The notes under the pieces: generated by a model
The model's input: only the letters and a program-made list of their open reading frames with translations
Told to the model about the DNA's origin: nothing
Database searches by the model: none
Position numbers and translations under genes: made by a program
From: Poronia punctata
Taxonomy: Eukaryota > Ascomycota > Sordariomycetes > Xylariales > Xylariaceae
NCBI GenBank assembly: GCA_022579005.1
Contig: MU401518.1
Coordinates: 119,323-183,322 of the forward strand
Length of the DNA stretch: 64,000 nucleotides
Reading direction: 5' to 3'
Shown: positions 22,934 through 35,078 of the stretch, in pieces
Position numbering within the stretch: the stretch's first letter is position 1
Layout: each line of letters starts with the position of its first letter

Positions 22934-24217
22934 CTATGTTCCTACCTTCTTCCCCAGGTGTATCAGCCCATCGGCAGGCTACGAGTATCATCAGCGTTGG
23001 GCTCGACAAAGGATTAGGTGGTAGAAACTCACCGGTGAAAACTGTCGCAATTTGATGCCCGCTGACTTGAACACTTGCGCCGTCTCGCTATCCATACTAT
23101 ATCCCTGGTTGAAAACCACCTCACTGATACCAACCTGCACTATCTTGATGCTGCAAGTCAAACACGGACACGTGTTGCAGTACAGCACACTACCCTCGCG
23201 GATCCGCTCGCGTCCGGCTTCGAGCAGGGCATTCTCCTCAGCGTGGAGGCAAAGACAGGTAGCTAACGACATGCCGCTGCTGACATCGCCCGAGTTGCAA
23301 CGGGGGCATCCGCCCTCCACACAGTTTCTCAAGTTTCGCGGCGTGCCATTGTAACCGGTGGATATCACGCGGCGTTTGCTGTCTACCAATACGCAACCTA
23401 CGGCCCGCTTCATGCAGTTGCACCGTCGCGCGGCAAGGGAGGCCAAGGCCATGAAGTAACTGTCCCAGCTTGGACGTAAGCGGTCTCCGTTGGTAAGATC
23501 CAGCTTCCCGAGCGTCGCGTACAGATGTGCGAGCGAGTCGGCTGTGTTCAAGAGCCGGATAGTAGCTCGGGACATTAGCGGGAGGACGCCGGTGGTGGCG
23601 TCATAGAGTTCATTGTCAGACTCGGCGACAAAGTCTGTCAGGCTGATGCAATTTTGTCCGGGAGCGGAGAAACGCTCGTGGCGCGCCTGATAGCGTAGCC
23701 ATCGCACTGTCATGGGTGCGTCGACGCTTATGAGAATGAAGAACGGTCGCCGGCTTAAGGCGTCTAGAACAGCCTCGCTGTAGATGCCAGTCACCCAGCG
23801 CGATCGCCAGTTCTTCGTCACAAAGTCCAAGAGATCCCCTACGCTTCCGAACGTGTGTGGTGACGTAGTGTCTCTCCCTGCCCAGTAGTGTGGTTCTTGG
23901 GAGGAGGTTAGATGACTTTTGACTGCACCCGCAGGCGTGTTGGGGTTTATCTGCGTACCTGCCGTCTCCGAATGTGAGCTCTCATCTTGCACAGGTGCTT
24001 GCGCAGGCTTCTGTTCGTCTAAAAAGAGTTGCTTGAAACCGTGGTGCTCTATCAGGTATTGTGCTACCGTCTTCTTACCCGCGCATTTTGCTAGGAGTCG
24101 TATAAGCTTTCAAGCACAAAAATTGTAGATCAGACGGCCAGCCGTTCTGTAGCAGGTAGTCAGATCCGAATCAGGTTCATATTTTTTATACGTACCGCCA
24201 CATATGCCAATGAGCAT
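22934..24217 (-). CDS. Deoxycytidylate (dCMP) deaminase
   Basis: Converts dCMP to dUMP, feeding dTTP synthesis. I model three exons in transcript order: 24217-24196 (22 nt), 24090-23033 and 22978-22934, with introns of 105 and 54 nt, giving 374 residues. The N-terminus (MLIGICGAKCAGKKTVAQYL) is the degenerate P-loop region seen in fungal dCMP deaminases. A long linker precedes the zinc deaminase domain. Zinc ligand H290 and catalytic E292 lie in HAEEN, and C317 and C320 in PCLTC. ILISVDAPMTVRWLRYQARH belongs to the nucleotide-kinase-like N-terminal half. The last 14 residues (PADGLIHLGKKVGT) come from the third exon and replace a run-on tail seen if the intron is read through. The start codon sits only about 95 bases from AT-rich block C. 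Confidence 0.93.
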
Positions 24218-25406
24218 CTTCTGACCACCACTTTGGACCTCTTTGTTAGATGTGCCAGTTGTATAGCTAGGTTAAAAGATCGGTTCTTACCTATATATTC
24301 TATCGGAGAGAATGAAGCTAGAGTACTAGAGTTAAGAAAACTACTCTAATTTTGCTAGAAATAAATAATTTTCTATAATTAAGTTATAATAAATATAGGT
24401 AGTATTAAAGTGTAAAAACCTAGTTAATAGTAATATATATATATTATTAAATTTATTATTTAAAGTTGCTTATTTAGTAGCTAATAAATATTTTTTATAT
24501 TTTAATAAATAGGAAATTTTATTAAAATAAGTTAAATTATTTTTAAATTTAAAGTATTATTAAAGTTATTAATTAAAAGCTAAACTAATAAGTTTGCTTT
24601 TATATAAACTTTTTAAAAAATAATTAAAGTAATTATATTAAAATATTTAACTTTATTTATAACTTTTTATATTATTTATTTTATATATAAAAGCTTATTT
24701 AATTACTTTTATAAGTTTAAAAAATAAGTTTATATATTATATAAAATGTTAAAAAGTATAGCTTTTTACTATTTAATATAATAATATTATAATATTTAAT
24801 TATAAATTAACTTAAAAGCTTAATATAAAATCTTTTTTATATTTTTTAGTTAATAATTATATTAAATATAGCTTTACTTTTTACTTTTTTTAACTTTTAG
24901 TGTTTAATAAAATATTACCTTTTAAAGGTAGCTTTTTTAAACACTAGGTTTATAATTAAAAAGGTTAATAATTAATCTAATAATATGTTATAAAATAGTA
25001 TATAATATATATAATTTAGCCTTATAAATAGCTATAACCTTAGGCTTTATATAGTGACTAGCAATAGCTTAAGGCCTTATAAACAAAACTAGCTATAAGC
25101 TAAGGCCTTATAAAGGCTTTAAAAAGTAAATAACTTTAGTTATAACTATAGCTAGATATAAAAGGCTTTATTAAAATATCAATGCTTTAAAAATAAGGCT
25201 TGTTAAATAAAGAAAGTATAGTATATAAAGATATTAATTTTTAATATACCGCTATAGCTATTTATAGCTAGTAAGTATAAATACTAATATATTTAATTTA
25301 TAAAAAAGCAAACCTAGTTTAAATTGCTTAATAAACTTTAAGTTTATTAAATATTGCTTTTAAAGTAGCTATATACTAACTTAATGTTTTTAGTAATATT
25401 AACAAA

Positions 25407-25484
25407 TTTAACTAATAAACTTAACTAATAAACTTAACTAATAAATTTAACTAATAAACTTAACTAATAAACTTAACTAATAAA
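25407..25484. repeat. 13-bp tandem array in block C
   Basis: Six consecutive units of YTTAACTAATAAA with only C/T variation at the first base of each unit, followed by decayed copies. The single variable site is a transition, consistent with RIP. Confidence 0.9.
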
Positions 25485-27598
25485 CATAATATAATAAACT
25501 TAATTAATAAACTTAGTATATTTAAAGCTTAAAGAATTTAATAATATATTAAAATATAATGTGTTATATATTAAAAAATTAAAGGTCTTTTATATTAATA
25601 ATATTTTATAATATAAAACAAACAATATTAGTTATAACTTAAATAATAGCTAATAGTTAATAAAAAACGTTAAAGGTATATTATTAAAACTATAAAACTT
25701 ATATTATAACTATTTTTTAGCTTTAAAACTAGTAATATGCTTTAATAAGGAATTATATACTATAGTAGCTAGTATAGCTTTGCTAAACTATTTTAAAAAG
25801 TATATAACTTATAAAATAGCACTATATTTAAATATTAAGGATTTATAAAATTATAAGCTTTACTTATATACTAATTTTATTTAAACTATTAATATAAAAA
25901 TAAGATTTTAGTTCTAGTTATTTTATATTTAATAAATTATTTTTCTTATAATTTTAAAACTTTAACTTATAAGCAAAAAAGACAATTAAAGCAAAACAAG
26001 GTTATTATAAAGTTAATAAATTATATTAAAATATAATTTAAGTAGTTTTAAGTTTAACGTTTTTTATTAAATGCGCTTTTATTATATTATTAATTATTTT
26101 CTATTTGCTAGCTAAGCTATTTAAAAATTAAATATCTTGTTTTTAAATATAATAACGCTTAAATATATAATAATAATAATAATAAAGTAATAAAACAACT
26201 TTAGTATATATATATATATATAGTATTAAATTTAATTTTAATATAAAGTAATATAATAACTATAGCTTATTCTTTTACTATTATATAACTTGGTTATATT
26301 ATATTAAAAAGATATAAGTTATTTAGTAGTAGACTTACTTGGTTTTAAATACTGTCTTTGCTTATTAAAGCCTACTTACTAAAAAAACTTAATTAGTTAT
26401 ATATATATATCCAGGTAAAGATTTATATATAAATACTATATAAATACTATATAAAAATTAATAGTATAGCTATCTTTGCTGTTTCTTTTAAGCTAAAACT
26501 TTTAATATAGTATTAATATATAGCTATAATGCTTTATTAAGTATAATACTACTTATGCTTTTTTAAAAGATATATTTCTACTTTATAAGCTTTTAAAAAG
26601 TTATGTTAATATATTAATATTTTAAATAAAACTGTAATAATAATATAATACTACTATAAAAATAAAAACATATTAAAAATAGCTATTATTTAAAGCTTTA
26701 ATATTTATAAAATTTGGCTATATATTTTTAATCTTTAACTTTAATGTTAAACTTTAAATTAAATATATTAGCCTTTTAAAAAGCAATATAACTTTAAGAA
26801 TAGCTTAATCTTATTTATATTTTAATATAAAAAGCGTATTTTTTTTTAAAAAACGTTAATATTATATTTTTAGTTTTAAATTAAAGGGAAATTTATAAAT
26901 TTAAACCGTTTAACAAATTTTATAAAAGTTTTAAAAATAGTATTATTATATAATAACTATAAATATATATTATATTAAAATTTAATATTAATAAAATATC
27001 TTTTAATATAAAATATATTAAATATAAAACGTATAATATATTGTTTTATTTATTATTAAACTTTTTAAAATTAATTTTTAAGTATAAAGCAGTTTATAAA
27101 AAAATAATAATTATTTATAAGTATTTATAAGTATATTACTTTAACTTAAAGTTTATAATTAATTTTAAAACAAATGTCTTTAAACTTATATTATATTTAA
27201 AATCTTTATAGTTTAAAATATATCTTTTTATAATAGTGTTTATAAATCTATTCTTTTAATAATAGATCTTTAATATATTTTATATTTTCTTGCTATTAGC
27301 CGCTTTTATCATTATTTTATAGAGCTTTAAACAATAGCTACTTTTATTTAAGTCTTATAAAGCAAAACTATATATAAACTGCTTTAATAAATAACTATAA
27401 AATATATTTTTTAATTATCTTTTTACTATTTAATTTTATAATAAGTTATATTTAGTTTAATTGTTTTATATTTTAGTAAACCAAAAATTAAACTATATTA
27501 ATTTACTATATAGTTTATATATAAACTTAACTACTTTAATATTTAAAAATAAAGACTAATTATAAATTAATTAATTTTATAATAAAAAACATTATTTT

Positions 27599-27843
27599 TA
27601 TTGCAAATAAGTCACAAAGAAAGCAAGGCTTTAAAAGGTGACTTAATTTATTACTAGAAACTTAAGGTAAAGAGAAAAAAAAGAAAAAGCTTTTAAGTTC
27701 TTGTTAAAGGTACAAGCCTATATGTGCACTAAATAGTAGGGCTGCAGCTATTTATAAGTGTAGGCTTTATATTTACTATTTAAAGAAGATAATAGCTATA
27801 AGCTACCTAGTTAGCTATACTGCTATTAACTAATTTATAATTA
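27599..27843. repeat. LTR, left copy
   Basis: About 245 bp, paired with 34030-34275. This copy retains more G/C (for example GTCACAAAGAAAGCAAGGC), so it is less RIP-mutated than its partner. Confidence 0.8.
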
Positions 27844-30800
27844 TTTTTTTTAAAAAAAATAACTTGTTTTAAAGGATAACTTAGCTTTAAACTAGTATTT
27901 TTTTAAGTTTTTAATTAGTTACTTTTTAGCTAAAAAAAGATTGCTTTAAATATTTACTAATTACTATAATAGTTAAAGCCTTTATATTATTATGCTATAG
28001 TATACTTTTTTAATAATTAACTATATTATATTAACTATATAAAGTTTCTTTTTATTATATGTTTTATTATTGCATTTTTTAAGTTATATTTATTGCAGCT
28101 TTATTATTATTTTTATAAAGTTTGTTAAAAAAGATTTTATTGCTTTTAACTATTTAGCAAGCTATATTAAAAGCTTTGTAGCTTTAAAGTGCTGTTTATA
28201 AAAGTTTTTTAATAATTTTGCGCTATTTTTAAAGTTTTTAGCAAAGTACTATTTTTTATTAATATTATATTTTTTTTAGTTAACTTTATACTATAGTTTA
28301 TTATAGTATAGTTTTAATATATAAATTTTTTTAATTATAAACTTTTTTTTTTACTTATAAGCTTAACTATTTTTTTATTTAAATTTATAGCTTTTTATTT
28401 TAATAATAAGTTGTTAAAATATTTGCAAAGCTAGTTTATATAGTATTTATTAGTTATACGCTATAAGCGTATAACTTTAAAAGTATAAGTATTGCTATTT
28501 TAATATAGTATTTAAAATTTTTATTAAGTTATAAAGTAGTTAAGCTTATAAAAAAGTTAGTTAGTTTATTATAATTAACGTTTTTTTAAAATAAATATAT
28601 AGTTTTTAACATTAAAGTTAAGCTTTTTATAACCTTTATTAGCTTAATTTATTATTTACTTTTAAGCTTATTATAAATATGCTTTTGCTATATAAATATA
28701 GTTTTTAATCTTTTAAGCTTTGCTTTAAGCTTTTTTTTATAATTAGGCCTTTTTTTAAAGTAAATTTTTTAATTTCTTTTTTAAAGTTTTATTTTTTTAA
28801 TTAAAATAAAATAGTATTAAAAACTTTATTTTTACTTTATAAAGTAATAAACTTATAAACTTATATAAAATTGCAGCTTATATATAATTTATTACTAAAA
28901 GTTTCTTTAACTAGTTATTTTAGTAATAGCTAATATAAAAGCATAGTTATTAGTTTAAATATTTGTTTATAATTTTTGCTTGCTTTATAATTTTATAGTA
29001 GCTAGCTAAAGCTAGCGTTTATATAATTTTTAAAATTTTAGCTAGTTTATTAATAAAAGCAAATATAAATTAAAGTTTATAATTTAAAGTAATAGTTATA
29101 AGCAAGCTAAAAATGTAAAATAAGTTTTATAGTATATTTAAGCTGCTTATTATATAGTAACCTTTATAATATAAAGTATAGTTTAAGCTTTTTTGCTTAG
29201 CTTATTTATTATAACTATTGTATTATTAAACTTATACTTATTTTTTAGCATTTGTTTAAAATTAATTACTAAGTATTGCTATATATGCTTAAGTACTAAA
29301 AATAATATTAGTTTTTTTAGTATTTTATTTTTTAAAACCTTTGCTAGTTTATATTGTAAGTAGTTAGCTACATATTTATTATAATTATTTTTAACCTAAG
29401 CTACTAGTACTGTTTTATTACTAATTTTCTTTTAAGTATACTGTTAGCATTTATTTATAAGCTTTTTTAATTAGCTTTATATATATATAAAGCAAATCTA
29501 GCATTACTAGTTATTTTTTATATATTATTAGCTTATTTTATATAGCTTATGAGTTATTAGTGCTTTTAGCTTAAGCTTATATTTTTTGCTAATATATTTG
29601 CATTTTTAAATTGTTTTAGTTTTTTTATAATATTTTATTAATAAGTTAAAAACTTATAAAATTTTATACTTTTTTAAAAGTTTAAATGTAAATATTTTAG
29701 TAAATATTTTGTTTATTTACCTAGCTACAAATTTTATTATTATTAGTTTAAAAAGTATAGCATATTATTATAACTTTTTTTTAGCCTTTTAAATAATAAC
29801 GTTTTTTTACTTTTTTAATAAAGTATTAGCTATAATGTTTTCTTTTTTTAGTTTATATATAACTATAAAGTTATATTTAGCTAATAATATAAATTATTTA
29901 GCTTGCTATAAGTTAAAGTATTATTTTATATTAAAGTATTTTAGTGCTTTATAGTTTATAATAACTAAAAATAGCTTTTTTTATTAGTATTTAATTAACT
30001 TTATACGCTATTCTTTTAATATTAAGATTATTGCTAACATTTTTTTATTATATATTTTATAATTTAATTTTGCTTTTTTTATTATTTTTAAATAAAACAT
30101 AATAAAGTGCTACTTATTATTTAAGTATAGTTATAATAGCACTTTAGCTACTACTTTATTTAACGCGTTTATTTTAACTTTTATAAATAGTTTATAATTA
30201 TAGTAGCAAAAAAAAAGCAAATATTAGCATTTTTTTTAATTTTTAAAATACTTTTTTATAGCGTTTGTTTTATATAAAAGCAGCGTTATAATAAGTAAGT
30301 GCTATTAATAGCTTTACTTTTTAGCTATATTTTTAAATAAATTTTTAATAAAAGTTGCAAAATTTTTAAAAAAAACTATATACTTTTAATAGTTATAAAA
30401 GTAGCTTAATTTTAAATTACTTTAATTTTAATAAAGTTAATACTAATACTATTAAAGCTTATTATATACTTTAAAAATTTAGTTTAGGTAATATAAAATT
30501 TTAATTTTTTTAGGTTAGCTTATAGTTTTGCGTTTTTTAATTTTTATAATACTTTTTTTATATATTTTTAGTATTTTTTAACGTATTAAAATATATAAAA
30601 ATATTATTAATATATATGTAGCAAAAATAATTTAAGTAGTTAAATAGCATATTGTTATTATACTTTTAAAATATAAATAAGCTATTAGTTAAGCTAAATA
30701 GTAATACTTTATATTTATAAGCTTTATATTTAGTATAAAATATTATTAAGTTTTTTATTTTTATTACTATTTATATTTAGTAAAACGTTTATTATATGTT

Positions 30801-33800
30801 TATTTTTATAAAAATCTTTGCTTTAAAAATTTATAAAAAAGTCTTTTTAATTAAAAGTAAAAAGTATTAGTTTTTTTTATTAAGTTATTTAACTTTTTAT
30901 AGTTTATATAAAACTATAGTTTTTTATAAAGTTTTTAAATAAATAAAACTAGTAATGCTTATAGTATATTGCTTAGTTTTATAAATCTTTTTTATAAGTA
31001 GTTAATAAAATATTTTTATATAGCTTTTAGCTTATTAAAAAATATTTTATATAATAAAGTATATTTTAAGTTATTAAGTAACTTTTTATTAAAAGATTTT
31101 ATAAAATAATTTATATTAAGTTGCTATAAAAAAAGCTTATTTAAATTAACTTTGTTAAAAGTATAAAAAAAGTTATAATATTTTAGTAGTATAACTTTTA
31201 ATGCTTATTATTTTAATTTTTTGCTTTTTTTGTTAAGAAATTTTTTTACTTTTTATTTTTTAATAATAAAGTTTATTTTTTTATGCTTATTATTTTTACT
31301 TAGTTTTTTAAGTAGTTAATATATATTATATATTAAAATAATAAAACTATAAGCAAGTATAACTTAGTATTTAGTTTTTTTTATACTAAGCTATACTATT
31401 TTTTTATATTTAATATAGCTTTTAAGCATTTAATAACTATTTACTATATATTTTCTATATTTACTTTTTATTATTATTTTTTTTATTTAAGTTATTTTTT
31501 TATTTTTTTTATATTTACTTTAGCAAGGTTTTTTTTTAAGTTGTTTTATAGTTTAGTTAGTTTTTTTATAAGTGCTAATTAGTATAAGTTATTATTGTTT
31601 AGCTAATATATAATACTTTATAAAAGGTTTTTAAAAAATAAAAAATAATAGTTTTAATAGTTTAATAAAATTTTATATTAACTAAACTATAGTTTTTTTA
31701 GTATTATAGCGTATTATATTTATAAAATAATTAATAAAACGTTTTTAAAGGTTTGCTAATTAATATAAAATATAATTAGTAAAATTCTATAAATATTCTA
31801 GCTACTTTTGCTATTAAACTTTATTACTATTTAATAATTAAAGTTTATTAGTATTATAAAGTTTAAGTTTATTTTAATTTATTTAGTAAGCTTAGTATTT
31901 ATAGCTATATATATGTTAGCTTTTATATTACTAAGCACATTATTTATAAGCAAAAAAAATTTATTATTTAATAAAGTATAGCTAAATATAAAAAGTTTTT
32001 TTTTATATATTTATTTATAATATTAGGTTTTTTATACGTTTTAATATATATTAAAAGTAATACCTTTTTTAAATAAAAGTTTATTTGCTTTAAGGTTATT
32101 TTTTTAATGCTTATTTAGTATTTTTTTTAGTTTATATTTATTTTTTAAAGTTATATTTATATGCTATAAGTATTGCGTAAATTTATGCTTGCTAGTTTAG
32201 GTTTTTTTTTTAATAAACAATTATAAAAGGTATAGCTTTATTTTTTATAATTAAAATAACAACTTTTAATAATAAGTATTTTTATCTTTTTAGCAAAAAG
32301 CTTAAGTTATAATTTAATTATATTATAGTTATTTTTTTTAGCTTTATTATATAAGCTTTTTTTATTACTTTAAAGTAAAGCAAGTTAAGTATTGTTTATT
32401 ATTAGCTATATTAGCTTAGTTATATTATTATTAATATAAGTATTATTATTAGTTAGCTTTTAAATTATTTTGCGCTTATTTTCTTATTAAAAAGTATATA
32501 TTATTTAAGTATAGTATTAAACAAAAAAGTTAAAGTTTATAGTTATATTAAAATACTATAACATAGTTTTTTATTATAGTTAAAAAGTTAGCTTATTATA
32601 AAATTTTTTATTTTATTCTATATATAAAATATACTATTTGCTTATAAAGCAAATAGAGCTATTTTTAAAAGTTTAATAATTAGCTAAACTTTTTATTTTT
32701 AGTTTTTAATACTTAACTTTAGCTTGCTATTTTTTATTAACGTTTTTATATTTGCTTTTTAATTAGTTTAATAGCTTAGTTAAAGTATTAATTATATTTA
32801 AATAGTTGTTTTATAAATAAAGTTGCAAGTTTTTAATTATAATATCTTTTAAATAAAATTTAATATTAGCTATTTTAGCTTTATTATTTATAAACTAGTT
32901 TTTATTAGCTTTAAAGCAATCTTTTATATATTGCAGCTATACTTTAAAAATATTTTTTTTTTATTATTATAAAATATTAATACTTTAACTTTTGCAAATT
33001 TATAAAGTATAGCAAAAGTTAAAAAAATATTATTATAAAATATAAAATAGTTATATATTAAAAGGTTTACTACTTACTAGTTTATATTAGCAACTTAGGT
33101 TTTAAAGCAGTTAATTATATTATATATATTAATTAGCTTTTAAATAACGCGCTTTATAGTTTTATTAGTATTACTTATATATATTGCTATTGTAGCTTAT
33201 TTATAAGCTTGTTAAAAAAGCTTTACTTTTTTTTTAAGCATAGCAACTTTATATAAGCTTAACTTAGTTAAGTAATAAGCTTAATAAACTAAGTTAAATA
33301 CTATATTTTTGCTTATATTAAGCAAAACATATAAGCTATTTACTTATATTTAATAAGCTAACAATATTAAAGTATATATTTTAAATTTTTAAAACACTAC
33401 TTTTAAGTAGGTTTTTATAAAGTTTTTAAACGCACTTAAGTTTATAGTACTATTAAAGTTAAATATAATATTTTTTTTATTTTTAGTTAAAATAATAAAA
33501 AAAAAGCCTAGCTTATTACTTTTTTTAATATATAGTTTAGCAAAAGCTTAAACTAACTTTTAAGTCTTTTATTAGTACTATGCTATGCTAGTTATATATT
33601 AAATTTTTTTTAAAAGTTTTTAAAGTAATTTAGTTATTAAAAATATAAGCTTAGTTAGCTAATATATTAAGTATTTCTTTATTAAGCTTATAACTTATAG
33701 TTTTTATATTTATATTTTAAAATAAATATAAAACAATAATAAATTATTAGCAAGCTTTTATTTAAAAAGTCTTGTTTACTTTTAAAATAGTTTTTATAAA

Positions 33801-34029
33801 GTTGCTATTTATATATAATATTTTAGCTAAAGCTTATTACTTTATAGCTATGCGCATTTCTGCGCATTTTTTATTTTTTTAAGCTATAATTTTAGTATAA
33901 AACTAAAGTAATTAAGTATTAAGTTCTTAGCAGCTTTACTAGTGCTATTAAGTTAAATTAAATTTGCAAGCTAAAACTATTTATATAAGTAGTTTTTAAG
34001 CTATATATTTAATTTATAAACTTTAAAAT

Positions 34030-34275
34030 TGTTGTAAATAAGTTATAAAAAAAGCAAAGCTTTAAAAAGTAATTTAATTTATTGCTCAAAATCTTAAAAT
34101 AAAAAATAAAATAAAAAAAAGCTTTTAAGTTCTTGTTAAAGGTATAAGCTTATATATATACTAAATAGTAAAGCTGCAGCTGTTTATAAGTATAGGCCCT
34201 ATATCTACTATTTAAAGGAAATAATAGCTATAAGCTACTTAGTTAGCTATATTACTATTAACTAATTTATAACTA
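34030..34275. repeat. LTR, right copy
   Basis: About 246 bp, paired with 27599-27843, in direct orientation. It shows more C-to-T and G-to-A type differences than the left copy. Confidence 0.8.
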
Positions 34276-34690
34276 TTTTTATCTTTTTTTATATTCTATA
34301 ATTTATTATATTTAAAACTTTAATTATTAAAATAATATTATCGATTTTTAAAATAAAAGGCTAATAAAATTTAAAGTAAAAGTTATTTTAAACTATAAGG
34401 TTTATTATTTTTTCTTTATTTTATTTTTAAAGAAATAGGTTAATTACTATATTAATTAAGCTATTATTGCTAAAAAAAACCTTATTTAATTTTATAGAAA
34501 AACGACATAATTTTATAATGTATTTTTAAATCTCTAATTTTTAAACATAAATTTTATTTTTTAAAAAAAGAAAGAAATATAACTTACTTTATATCTAATT
34601 AAAATTAGGTAGCTAAGCTATATTTGAAGTTTAAAGTACCAAGCTATTTAAATGTTAACGTAGTTTGTAAGGGTTGCAATTAGTAATTTT

Positions 34691-35078
34691 ATATAGGAAA
34701 AGGTAGTTTGTAAGGGGGGTGGTGCATACTTAGCTAGGTTAGGTCCTTTGACTCAGCACGTACGAGTACAACCCCTCTAAGCAATGAGTCCCCATCCCCG
34801 CTATTATTATATCAACACCATTTCACACTCACACTTCGTCGCTAGATAGATAAGGGTAACAACTATAAACCTACCCCGGGCGCTTGCTACCGTTGATTTG
34901 CAACATATCTGGTTTGTCATATGGTCATTTCTAGTGCCGCCATCATCCTCGTCGTGATCGGTAGGCTCGCATCATAGAGCACGGTGCCGACCTTGCTCAC
35001 CTCACCTCTTCCACAGACGGGGCCCAGGCTGTCACTTGTGCCGCAAAGGCACGCCGATAGCATAAATCGCTCGCCCTC
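34691..35078 (+). promoter_or_regulatory. Promoter region of ATG7
   Basis: Normal composition resumes about 390 bases before the ATG7 start. A TACGAGTA motif lies at 34761-34768. No specific factor site can be named. Confidence 0.4.

Larger units (their letters stand above)
27599..34275 (-). mobile_element. RIP-degraded LTR retrotransposon relic
   Basis: Direct repeats at 27599-27843 and 34030-34275 frame about 6.2 kb. The repeats align end to end: both contain GCTTTTAAGTTCTTGTTAAA and AATAGCTATAAGCTAC, and they differ mainly by C/T and G/A changes. The second copy starts TGTTG where the first has TATTG, as expected if TG was mutated to TA. The interior is T-rich on the plus strand, which suggests the coding strand is minus; this is an inference from composition. 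No gag, protease or polymerase motif survives. I could not find a clear target-site duplication, so the outer ends are accurate to only a few bases. Confidence 0.75.
24310..34690. repeat. Large AT-rich RIP-like block (C)
   Basis: About 10.4 kb of extremely AT-rich DNA with TpA everywhere and stops in all frames, typical of RIP-mutated transposons in ascomycetes. Gene-scale coding is absent. It contains an LTR-flanked relic (27599-34275) and a 13-bp tandem array (25407). The first about 3.3 kb is unassigned repeat debris, with AAGGCCTTATAAA-type words near 25060-25110. It lies between the divergent start codons of dCMP deaminase and ATG7. Confidence 0.9.

Noticed and set aside
25407..25484. 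CRISPR-like array
   Set aside because: Simple head-to-tail 13-bp tandem repeat without spacers in a eukaryotic genome.
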